From positions 1 through 12,300 of the forward strand of contig JBEKSX010000088.1 of the NCBI GenBank assembly GCA_049516635.1: a DNA stretch of 12,300 nt, written 5' to 3'. The translations under genes were made by a program, and so were the position numbers. The notes under the pieces were generated by a model. It was not told the origin of the DNA. It saw only the letters and a program-made list of their open reading frames with translations, and did not search any database. Positions 1 through 5,173 of the stretch are shown here, one piece after another. The stretch's first letter is position 1. Each line of letters starts with the position of its first letter. Source of the stretch: JBEKSX01 sp049516635. GTDB lineage: Bacteria; Bacteroidota; Ignavibacteria; Tepidaquicellales; OLB5.

Positions 1-2
1 TT

Positions 3-263
3 GAATATGAGGTAACAGGTACTTCCGGTTTGGTGGATATAACGATAAGTAATGAAAGTGGTGGTACAGAACAATTTAGTAATGTTACTACGCCATGGAA
101 GAAATCATATTATATGAAAAGCGGTCATGTTTATATATCAGCCCAAAATCAACGTGAAAGAGGAACAGTAAACGTAAAAGTTTACGTTGATGGGAAAGTC
201 TTAAAAGAATCTTCTTCTGAAGGGGCATATGTAATTGCATCAGTTAGCGATTGGGTGTATTGA
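3..263 (+). CDS. MmpS-like/secreted lipoprotein-type protein, 3' end (partial)
   Basis: The reading frame is open from the left edge and stops at TGA 261-263, so the N-terminus, probably with a signal or lipoprotein peptide, lies outside the window. The visible 86 residues begin EYEVTGTSGLVDITISN and are beta-rich: alternating hydrophobic strands, a W-K-K turn, then VYISAQN, GTVNVKVYVDGK and a closing GAYVIASVS. This pattern matches small secreted MmpS-like beta-sandwich domains common in Bacteroidota, whose function is unknown. An internal in-frame GTG (30) is not the real start, because the family's strand YEVTG lies upstream of it. The stop is followed 23 nt later by copy 1 of the palindromic repeat. 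The family call rests on pattern recognition only. Confidence 0.6.
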   Translation, partial: EYEVTGTSGLVDITISNESGGTEQFSNVTTPWKKSYYMKSGHVYISAQNQRERGTVNVKVYVDGKVLKESSSEGAYVIASVSDWVY

Positions 264-286
264 AATATTGTATGTGCATTTTTTCA

Positions 287-338
287 CGTTGTCATCAACA
301 AGAAATATGTTATTGGTCACAAGACCAACAACGGGCAA
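287..338 (+). repeat. Double-hairpin palindromic repeat, copy 1
   Basis: This element lies 23 nt after the first gene. It shares with copy 2 the right arm of hairpin 1 (CATCAACAAG here, CACCAACAAG there), the exact 13-mer ACAAGACCAACAA (319-331) and a closing GGGCAA. The second hairpin is good: 309-318 pairs with 323-332 at 9 of 10 positions around the loop ACAA. The left arm of hairpin 1 is degenerate, leaving only GTTG/CAAC (288-291 and 296-299). It has the same orientation as copy 2. Confidence 0.75.
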
Positions 339-413
339 TTAATAAATAATACTATTATAAGTAAAATCACCTTTAACAAAACAACATTATATCATTAACA
401 AAGGAAAATGATC

Positions 414-743
414 ATGGCAAGAAAACCAAAAAACTCAAATAAGGAATGGTCTATTTCTGATAAAAAGAAATTGAAGGATTTCGCAAGAAAAAATACAACA
501 ACTGAATCAATAGCTCGGCACCTAGGTAGATCCAAGGATGCGGTTTATTCTAAAGCAAGTGAATTACAGGTTTCTTTAAAACCGTTAGATAAATATGCTT
601 TCAGTATAAGAGCAAAAGGCGGCTTTGAACATATAAGACAAAATGTAGGATATGCTCCAAAAATACTTAAAAGCAGCCCTTATAGTAAAAGAAAATCAAG
701 GGTAATTAGACAAACCACACACACAGGGCCGAGGAGAAAATGA
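414..743 (+). CDS. Small SANT/Myb-like or helix-turn-helix putative DNA-binding protein
   Basis: This 109-residue, very basic protein is a hypothetical family. From the start MARKPKNSNKEW it has a predicted three-helix unit at about residues 13-53, with W12, a helix rich in K/L, then ESIARHLGRSKDAVYSKASE, which reads as a helix-turn-helix of SANT/Myb or homeodomain-like type. The C-terminal half (60-109) is basic and probably disordered, with many R, K and S. I prefer ATG 414 over ATG 408 because AAGGA (401-405) is 8 nt from 414 but only 2 nt from 408. Its last codon and stop overlap the next ATG by 4 nt (ATGA at 740-743), so the two genes are probably translationally coupled. DNA binding is inferred and the biological role is unknown. 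Confidence 0.7.
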   Translation: MARKPKNSNKEWSISDKKKLKDFARKNTTTESIARHLGRSKDAVYSKASELQVSLKPLDKYAFSIRAKGGFEHIRQNVGYAPKILKSSPYSKRKSRVIRQTTHTGPRRK

Positions 744-1138
744 AATTAAGTGAATTTAAAGCAGATTCTTACTTTTATTCATCAAAAGTAAGTGACATTT
801 GTAGACAATTAGCATTTGCTGGAATAGCAGTCATATGGATATTTAAGAATACAGACGGTGTCATACCAGTAATTGCCGACTCTCTTGTAAAACCTTTATT
901 CTTATTTGCAGTAAGCCTTGCATTTGACTTATTACAATATATTTCAGGTACTATTGTCTGGACGATTTTCTTTAGAATAAATGAAAAGGGACTCAGTGAT
1001 GTTGCAAAAGACGATAAAGAATTATCAGCTTCAATTTGGTGGAGTTCACCCATTTGGTTATTTTTTGGTTTAAAAATAATTACCGTGGCTATCGGTTTTT
1101 CACTACTAATAGATTTTCTTCTGAAAAAGTTATATTAA
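740..1138 (+). CDS. Integral membrane protein of unknown function, coupled to upstream HTH gene
   Basis: This 132-residue protein starts inside the stop of the preceding gene (ATGA overlap), preceded by GAGGAGAAA, a good ribosome-binding sequence at 731-739. It has hydrophobic spans at about residues 22-36, 50-78 (long, possibly two passes) and 104-127. A hydrophilic stretch between about 80 and 98 is rich in charged residues (INEKGLSDVAKDDKELSAS). The N-terminal segment YFYSSKVSDICRQLAFAGIAV, interrupted here only by the membrane entry, looks like the conserved part of a small membrane-protein family seen in accessory regions, but I cannot name the family. Pairing with a DNA-binding-like protein could mean regulator plus membrane effector, which is speculation. 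The stop is followed 16 nt later by repeat copy 2. Confidence 0.7.
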   Translation: MKLSEFKADSYFYSSKVSDICRQLAFAGIAVIWIFKNTDGVIPVIADSLVKPLFLFAVSLAFDLLQYISGTIVWTIFFRINEKGLSDVAKDDKELSASIWWSSPIWLFFGLKIITVAIGFSLLIDFLLKKLY

Positions 1139-1154
1139 ATCCAGCGGTTTCCCA

Positions 1155-1215
1155 CTTGTTGGTGTTGCCACCAACAAGACATGCCTTGTTGACTACAAGA
1201 CCAACAAAGGGGCAA
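1155..1215 (+). repeat. Double-hairpin palindromic repeat, copy 2 (most complete)
   Basis: Hairpin 1 is a perfect 10-bp stem, CTTGTTGGTG (1155-1164) against CACCAACAAG (1169-1178), with loop TTGC. Hairpin 2 pairs TTGTTG (1186-1191) with CAACAA (1202-1207), and CC/GG can extend it past a bulged A. The arm ACAAGACCAACAA (1195-1207) is identical to copy 1, and the element ends in GGGGCAA. It sits between two membrane-protein genes on the same strand. Confidence 0.85.
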
Positions 1216-1272
1216 AAATAATTATAGCATAATGCTTAATACGCACTCAAAATCTAAAACATTAAAGACGTA

Positions 1273-1806
1273 ATGAAAATTAAACTTTCAAATCTTAAAA
1301 ACATTATAAATAGATTATCTGTTGTTGCAGTCATTATTCTAAAAGTTTTATCTATTCTAATGGTCTTTGTGGGACTTTTTAATTTGATCCTTTTTATATG
1401 CATTAATTTATTTGAAGTAGAATCAAACACCTTTAATTATCAATTGGTCCTTGCAACATTAGCTGTAATTGGGGCAGTATCTGCTCTTTCATTCTCAGCA
1501 GCATCTAGTAGTGAAGACAAGAATTACAAAAAGTACTATTACAATTCAGGTATAAAGTTATTATTTTCAATTTTGCTTATTTCGTTTGCTTTATTGTTAA
1601 GATTCTTGATAACTGATATATACCATATTAATATAACAAGTGAAGAGTTTTTGAATGAACAAATAAGCAAGCAAATCTTTATTATTGCTTTCAGTATTGT
1701 AGCATTTATGTATTTATTATCAGGTTTAATAGTACTTCTCCAAGGGCTACAAATTTTGTTTTTATCATTGTTTGAACATAGTACCGAAATTAGCAAAAGT
1801 AAATAG
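1273..1806 (+). CDS. Multi-span membrane protein of unknown function
   Basis: This 177-residue, strongly hydrophobic protein has about four to five predicted membrane spans: roughly residues 15-47 (one or two passes), 57-76, 95-115 and 134-168 (one or two passes). A short polar loop, SSSEDKNYKKYYYNSG, lies near residues 78-93. I recognise no catalytic motif or named family. The start ATG 1273 has no clear Shine-Dalgarno sequence, as is usual in this lineage. Base composition is much more AT-rich than in the core genes to the right, which suggests acquired DNA. It lies 57 nt after repeat copy 2 and its stop is 35 nt before repeat copy 3, so it occupies exactly one interval between repeats. Confidence 0.65.
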   Translation: MKIKLSNLKNIINRLSVVAVIILKVLSILMVFVGLFNLILFICINLFEVESNTFNYQLVLATLAVIGAVSALSFSAASSSEDKNYKKYYYNSGIKLLFSILLISFALLLRFLITDIYHINITSEEFLNEQISKQIFIIAFSIVAFMYLLSGLIVLLQGLQILFLSLFEHSTEISKSK

Positions 1807-1841
1807 CTAATATTTAAAAATATTTTATTATTTATTTACCC

Positions 1842-1864
1842 CTTGTTGGTGTGTCACCAACAAG
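1842..1864 (+). repeat. Palindromic repeat, copy 3 (first hairpin only)
   Basis: CTTGTTGGTG (1842-1851) and CACCAACAAG (1855-1864) form a perfect 10-bp stem around TGT, identical in both arms to hairpin 1 of copy 2. The second hairpin is absent. AAATAATTTTTATCTTTT follows, so this half unit could also end transcription between the convergent genes at 1806 and 1928. Confidence 0.8.
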
Positions 1865-1927
1865 AAATAATTTTTATCTTTTAACTAAATGATATTCTTT
1901 TATAAAAAAAAGGATTGATCAACATAA

Positions 1928-2674
1928 TTAAAAATCTTTTGCTGCAATTTGAAAACCTTCTGGAATTCTTTTTTTTATCTGAAAAAAGAATAATATGTTA
2001 ATGATTGACCAAAGTATAAGGTTTGCAAATATTGAATCAAAATTGCCTTTGTAGTAATATGCAAGTAATATTAAAATGAATGGTAGATTTATTAATAGGA
2101 ATAGAAGGAATTTTTTCTTAAAAGTATAACTAATATTATTCAGGTTTAGATTCTTAAAAATAAATCCTTTTGTACCTTTTATATCTCCATGTAAAAATAA
2201 ATCATCGTTAGATGTACCCGTGTGATAAATTTTAAATATTATACCTTCATCTTTATCAATATAATCAAAATCAATAAATAACAGATTTTGTTCTTTTGAG
2301 AATTCGATTCTAAAATTATTCGACTTATTTTTTATATAAATTATTTCATAGGCAAGTATAGAAGTATTTTCTATATCCTTAGGAATAATTTTCAAATTAT
2401 TGATTGGTGCAACATCTAAATTATTAATAGTATCCATACCCTCATTCCAAAGAGCAAAATTTGTAATTGTTAAATTATGGATTATTTCGCCTTGATATAA
2501 TAATTCCAATCCATCTATATTAGGAAGATTATTTTTTATTAAATTAATACTTTTATTAAAATAGTACGGTTTCTTTAACCTTTGACTTTTTTTATAAAAA
2601 TAGAACGATAAACCTATGCCCAATAGTGCTAGCAATAAAAAAATTAGATTCCAAATATCATTAAATACAACCAT
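1928..2674 (-). CDS. Membrane-anchored protein of unknown function (one N-terminal, two C-terminal spans)
   Basis: This 248-residue protein has a membrane span at about residues 9-27, followed by KKSQRLKKP, which should face the cytoplasm. A soluble domain of about 150 residues follows, then two hydrophobic spans at about 188-207 and 213-231 and a short tail ending AAKDF. The soluble part is predicted beta-rich and carries recognisable stretches: LELLYQGEIIHNLTITNFALWNEG, broken only by my wording, then TINNLDVAP, FDYIDKDEGIIFKIYHTG and GDIKGTKGF. I have the impression of a scattered bacterial family with this TM-beta domain-TM layout, but I cannot name it. It is transcribed against the cassette-like genes and is similarly AT-rich. 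No enzymatic residues are evident. Confidence 0.7.
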   Translation of the reverse strand: MVVFNDIWNLIFLLLALLGIGLSFYFYKKSQRLKKPYYFNKSINLIKNNLPNIDGLELLYQGEIIHNLTITNFALWNEGMDTINNLDVAPINNLKIIPKDIENTSILAYEIIYIKNKSNNFRIEFSKEQNLLFIDFDYIDKDEGIIFKIYHTGTSNDDLFLHGDIKGTKGFIFKNLNLNNISYTFKKKFLLFLLINLPFILILLAYYYKGNFDSIFANLILWSIINILFFFQIKKRIPEGFQIAAKDF

Positions 2675-3032
2675 CGATATAATATTATAAATATAATATA
2701 ATTACAAATATCTATACAAAAAACATAAATTCATAGAGTTATTTGCAATAAAATCCAAAAGGATTTAATTGTCGTATGCATAATCTGTAAATAAGTATTT
2801 TAATATTATATTTCCCTCAGAATAATGGTTTCAATTTCATAAACTATTTGTTTCTGCAACATCTGCCATTTACAGATGTCATATCACACATGAATATTAT
2901 TTCTGGCTAATCAGATGTTTATGTTTTACTAATTATTTCCCCTGCTTTCCTCAACTACCCAAAATTATTGCCTTGATTTTTGCAGTTTCATATAGTATCT
3001 TTGTAATTGCGGTTTTTGGTGCTGTTGCTCTA
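2675..3032. other. AT-rich intergenic stretch without a gene
   Basis: No open frame here looks coding on either strand. I see two small hairpins. AAATCC/GGATTT (2751-2756 and 2761-2766) has loop AAAA. ACATCTG/CAGATGT (2859-2865 and 2873-2879) is a 7-bp stem with a 7-nt loop. Neither is followed by a T run on the plus strand. Apart from the possible promoter at its left end, nothing else is supported. Confidence 0.5.
2688..2720 (-). promoter_or_regulatory. Possible Bacteroidota-type promoter for the 1928-2674 gene
   Basis: On the minus strand TTTG (complement of 2717-2720) is followed after 21 nt by TATATTTA (complement of 2688-2695). This is 7 of 8 with the Bacteroidota -7 box TAnnTTTG at an acceptable spacing. 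Transcription would begin within the roughly 13 nt before ATG 2674. The region is so AT-rich that a chance match is quite possible. Confidence 0.3.
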
Positions 3033-3122
3033 CGTCATGCTGAACTTGTTTCAGCATATCATTTGGTGGTAATAATACCCTGAAACGCCCGTCTGTGCCG
3101 GGCGAGATGTTCAGGGTGACAT
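3033..3122. repeat. REP-like compound hairpin element (TGCTGAA / CCCTGAA family)
   Basis: This element contains three stems. TGCTGAA/TTCAGCA (3038-3044 and 3050-3056) has loop CTTGT. CCCTGAA/TTCAGGG (3078-3084 and 3110-3116) encloses CGCCCG/CGGGCG (3086-3091 and 3099-3104). Its two ends, CGTCATGCTGAAC and GTTCAGGGTGACA, are themselves an imperfect inverted repeat, so the whole unit can fold. From memory it resembles the high-copy intergenic 'GTCATGCTGAA...TTCAGGGTGAC' elements of Bacteroidota-like genomes. Confidence 0.7.
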
Positions 3123-3160
3123 AAAAAGGTTCTTTGACATTTTGGCAAGTAAACAGCTAT

Positions 3161-3207
3161 CTCCCCTTTGCGAAAGGGGAGTACCCGACGCAGTCGGGGG
3201 AGGGGTT
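3161..3207. repeat. REP-like hairpin pair (CTCCCCTTT family), copy 1
   Basis: A perfect 9-bp stem, CTCCCCTTT/AAAGGGGAG (3161-3169 and 3173-3181, loop GCG), is followed by CCCGAC/GTCGGG (3184-3189 and 3193-3198, loop GCA). The first stem is nearly the same as the one at 3811-3831, so two members of this family sit in the same gap. Confidence 0.75.
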
Positions 3208-3208
3208 C

Positions 3209-3288
3209 ACTACTAAGTAGTCACTACTTAAGCAGCCAAAAAGTGGCGATTCCGGGCTTCCTGACTACTTGAGACTACTTTAAGTAGT
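3209..3288. repeat. ACTACTT/AAGTAGT palindrome cluster
   Basis: Short palindromes built on the same heptamer occur close together. ACTACTAAGTAGT (3209-3221) and ACTACTTTAAGTAGT (3274-3288) are perfect apart from a central base. Single arms occur between them at 3223-3229 and near 3264-3270. This could be a degenerate tandem array or a folded RNA or DNA element. No gene is present. Confidence 0.55.
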
Positions 3289-3310
3289 GCCAGGGTAGTG
3301 TAGAAAATTA

Positions 3311-3470
3311 AAAGTTATCCACAGGACTCCTTCGGAGAAAGTTCAAATTTTAAAATTTAAATTTTCAATTTTAAATTTATTAAGTTACCCTAACTTAAAA
3401 TTTAAAAATGTAGCTATTCCGGTTTCTATTCAAAGTATTTTCGACATGGGGGTAACTTAAGTTAGGGGGG
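3311..3470. other. AT-rich block with one DnaA-box match and inverted arms
   Basis: A perfect DnaA-box sequence, TTATCCACA, occurs at 3315-3323. It is followed by a very AT-rich, palindromic run at about 3341-3410 made of A3-4/T3-4 tracts. An 11-bp inverted repeat, TTAAGTTACCC (3380-3390) and GGGTAACTTAA (3450-3460), encloses about 59 nt. A single box is weak evidence for an origin, so I list the structure without assigning a role. Confidence 0.4.
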
Positions 3471-3548
3471 TGGGTATCATGTTATCAAACTTTGTAAAAA
3501 CAGTAAGATGTTATGAGTGGTTGTTCTTTGACAATTTGGTAAAATTGG

Positions 3549-3568
3549 ATTCCCGACTTCTCGGGAAT
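3549..3568. repeat. REP-like GGATTCCCG hairpin, copy 1
   Basis: ATTCCCGA (3549-3556) and TCGGGAAT (3561-3568) form a perfect 8-bp stem with loop CTTC. It is flanked by TTGG on the left and GACA on the right. The same outer borders, TTGGATTCC and GGAATGAC, recur at 3712-3788 around a longer interior, so the two are members of one family. Confidence 0.7.
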
Positions 3569-3584
3569 GACAAGGTTGTATTAC

Positions 3585-3610
3585 CTTTGTGTTCTTTGTG
3601 TCTTTGTGTT
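3585..3610. repeat. Short tandem repeat of CTTTGTGT
   Basis: Three adjacent units, CTTTGTGTT, CTTTGTGT and CTTTGTGTT, lie at 3585-3593, 3594-3601 and 3602-3610. This resembles a simple interspersed 'CTTTGTG' element found near other intergenic repeats. No coding or regulatory role is visible. Confidence 0.65.
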
Positions 3611-3711
3611 GAAAATATGTGTATAGGTATAAGCATAAAAAAAGTTCACAAAGCATAAATTTGTACATTAGCAAATTATACTTTATGAACTAAAAATGAA
3701 TTATGAAGAAA

Positions 3712-3788
3712 TTGGATTCCCCCACCTACGCCAAGGCTTCGGTGGGCAGGCTGCCGGAGTTTACCCGGCTTAGACGGGCAGGAATGAC
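3712..3788. repeat. REP-like GGATTCC...GGAATGAC element, copy 2 with expanded interior
   Basis: The borders TTGGATTCC (3712-3720) and GGAATGAC (3781-3788) match those of the hairpin at 3549-3568. The interior is GC-rich with its own stem, CCCACC/GGTGGG (3721-3726 and 3741-3746), followed by GCC/CGG-rich sequence. It looks like the same family with a longer insert between the arms. Confidence 0.6.
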
Positions 3789-3810
3789 GCATGGAAAAGA
3801 ACCCCCCAAA

Positions 3811-3831
3811 CCCCCCTTTCGTAAAGGGGGG
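3811..3831. terminator. Strong hairpin (CCCCCCTTT family, copy 2); possible terminator of the sppA operon
   Basis: CCCCCCTTT (3811-3819) and AAAGGGGGG (3823-3831) form a perfect 9-bp stem with a 3-nt loop. Read on the minus strand, it lies 16 nt after the last gene of the sppA operon. The sequence after it is only moderately T-rich (TTTGGGGGGTTCTTTT), so it may act as a weak terminator or simply be another copy of the repeat at 3161. Confidence 0.5.
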
Positions 3832-3846
3832 ACAGAATGGGTTATT

Positions 3847-3942
3847 TTATCTCAATTTCTTTTTATGCCTGTTCTTTCTTAATCTTTTTTTCCGCTTGTG
3901 GGTTGACATTTTATGGCGTTTTCGCTTTTTTCCGCTGGGCAT
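3847..3942 (-). CDS. 31-residue AURKAIP1/COX24-like small basic ribosomal-type protein
   Basis: The minus-strand frame starts at ATG 3942 and ends at TAA 3847. It encodes a 31-residue protein starting MPSGKKRKRHKMSTHKRKKR and finishing RHKKKLR; nearly two thirds of its residues are K, R or H. That pattern is recognisable as the tiny Bacteroidota protein annotated 'AURKAIP1/COX24 domain-containing', related to mitochondrial mS38 and thought to belong to the small ribosomal subunit. A good Shine-Dalgarno sequence, AGGAG (complement of 3947-3951), lies 4 nt before the ATG, which is notable in a genome where most genes lack one. The gene begins 11 nt after the stop of the IHF/HU-like gene and is probably co-transcribed with it. 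It is short enough to be missed by ordinary gene callers. Confidence 0.85.
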   Translation of the reverse strand: MPSGKKRKRHKMSTHKRKKRLRKNRHKKKLR

Positions 3943-3953
3943 TGATCTCCTGT

Positions 3954-4250
3954 CTATTTTTTATGTTTTGTTAAATTTTCGTTTACTACTTTTTTGAATT
4001 CTTTTGAAACTTTGAACATGGGGACGAACCTGCGGTCCAGTTCAACCTTCGCTCCGGTCTTCGGATTGCGGGCTGTCCTGGGTTTCCGCTCCTTCACTTT
4101 AAAGGTGCCGAAACCGCGTATTTCAATGCTCTCGCTGTTCTTTAAAGCATCGATAATGCAAAGTATAAATCCTTCTACCACCGTATCGGTTTCGACTTTG
4201 CTCAAGCCGGTAGCAAGTGCGATCTTATTGGCTATGTCTGATCTGGTCAT
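3954..4250 (-). CDS. HU/IHF-family nucleoid DNA-binding protein (IHF-like)
   Basis: This 98-residue protein has the full HU/IHF fold: N-terminal helices MTRSDIANKIALATGLSKVE, the beta core IEIRGFGTFKVKER (about 43-56), then the DNA-binding arm with ARNPKTGAKVEL, in which P63 is the proline that intercalates between base pairs. The stretch RRFVPMFKVSKEFKKVVN is closer to IHF subunits than to classical HU. These proteins bend DNA as dimers. The basic tail, LTKHKK, is slightly longer than usual. The start lies 2 nt after the sppA stop, so it belongs to the sppA operon. It is one of two HU-family genes in the window, the other being at 11018. Confidence 0.95.
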   Translation of the reverse strand: MTRSDIANKIALATGLSKVETDTVVEGFILCIIDALKNSESIEIRGFGTFKVKERKPRTARNPKTGAKVELDRRFVPMFKVSKEFKKVVNENLTKHKK

Positions 4251-4252
4251 TG

Positions 4253-5161
4253 TTATGGTGTGAATTTATATTGTAAAATCGGTTCATTGAAAAATTTTTC
4301 TTTCAGGTCGGTGACTTCGTCCATCGACATGCCCATGACCTTCTCGAAGAAAGAAAATCTTTTTCGTTCTTTAATTATACACGGTTCGCCTTTGATACCG
4401 ACCATGTATGCGGTTATCCTGATAGCGTCTTCGTAGGTTCCGATGGAATCCACCAGTCCTATCTGTTTCGCCTGGAGTCCCGTGAACACTCTTCCGCTGG
4501 CGTACTTTTTGAGTGTATCCATATTTATCTTTCGTTCTTTGGAAACAACGCCGAGGAATTGTCCGAAGCTGTTATCAACCACGTCCTGGAAATATTTTTT
4601 ATCGGCTTCGTTCATTTCCCTGAAGGGATTACCGGCATCTTTAAGCTCGCCGCTCTTGAAGACGTTCTGCTTGATGCCAAGCTTATCTGCAAGATCTTTG
4701 ATAGTGACGAACTCTGCAATAACGCCGATGCTTCCCGTTAGCGTACCGGGGTTCGCAACAATGAGGCTGGAACCGCAGGCTATATAGTATCCGCCGCTCG
4801 CAGCGATGGAAGCCATAGACACAACGACAGGTTTGCCGCCGTCACGGGTTTTCCTGACCTCCTCATATATTTCCTGTGATGCGGCTACTCCTCCGCCCGG
4901 GGAATTGATGCGGAGAATTATTGCTTTGATGGATTTGTCTTCCCTGTACTGTTTTATCTCGCGGACGACGCGGTCGGAAGTCATGATAACGTCATTTATT
5001 TCGACCACGGCTATTTTATCACCGTGACCGAAATATTCCACACGGTCAGACCTGATCACGCTGGTGAGTACGAGGAAACATACACCGATGAATATAAGCC
5101 CGATAAATATCAGGCTGAGGAAGATTCCCCAAAACCATTTTGAAGAACTATTTGATGCCAT
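4253..5161 (-). CDS. sppA: Signal peptide peptidase SppA (short, single-domain type)
   Basis: This is a serine protease of the S49 family that cleaves leftover signal peptides in the cytoplasmic membrane. The 302 residues start with a membrane anchor (about 8-33). The catalytic domain follows, with ILRINSPGGGV (83-92), the nucleophile Ser122 in ASGGYYIA, and TGSIGV (142-147). The partner Lys is probably K174 in GELKDAG, 52 residues after the Ser, the same spacing as Ser147 and Lys199 in Bacillus subtilis SppA. About 300 residues is the length of the single-domain bacterial type rather than the double-length E. coli form. ATG 5161 has no clear Shine-Dalgarno sequence. The gene starts 12 nt after the TPR lipoprotein gene and ends 2 nt before the IHF-like gene. 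Confidence 0.95.
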   Translation of the reverse strand: MASNSSSKWFWGIFLSLIFIGLIFIGVCFLVLTSVIRSDRVEYFGHGDKIAVVEINDVIMTSDRVVREIKQYREDKSIKAIILRINSPGGGVAASQEIYEEVRKTRDGGKPVVVSMASIAASGGYYIACGSSLIVANPGTLTGSIGVIAEFVTIKDLADKLGIKQNVFKSGELKDAGNPFREMNEADKKYFQDVVDNSFGQFLGVVSKERKINMDTLKKYASGRVFTGLQAKQIGLVDSIGTYEDAIRITAYMVGIKGEPCIIKERKRFSFFEKVMGMSMDEVTDLKEKFFNEPILQYKFTP

Positions 5162-5173
5162 GTTATTTATTTA

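Noticed and set aside
740..1221. Frames at 775-1053 (minus) and 1036-1221 (plus)
   Set aside because: One is antisense to the coupled membrane-protein gene. The other is out of frame with it and runs on into repeat copy 2.
287..1864. Integron attC sites or a CRISPR array
   Set aside because: The repeats have no GTTRRRY/RYYYAAC core sites in attC layout and no integrase is in view. They are hundreds of bases apart with genes between them, unlike CRISPR spacing.
3315..3323. Chromosomal origin (oriC)
   Set aside because: There is only one DnaA box, no dnaA, dnaN or gyrase gene nearby, and the surroundings are full of small repeats that could explain the match.
3470..3674. Open frames of 62-65 codons on both strands
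   Set aside because: They run through the GGATTCC hairpin and the CTTTGTG tandem repeat, have no ribosome-binding sites and resemble no protein I know.
3791..3997. 68-codon plus-strand frame
   Set aside because: It starts in a repeat hairpin and is antisense to the small basic ribosomal-type gene; its F/L-rich translation is the mirror of the Lys/Arg codons.
4443..5027. Plus-strand frames inside sppA
   Set aside because: They are shadows of a well-supported protease gene on the other strand.
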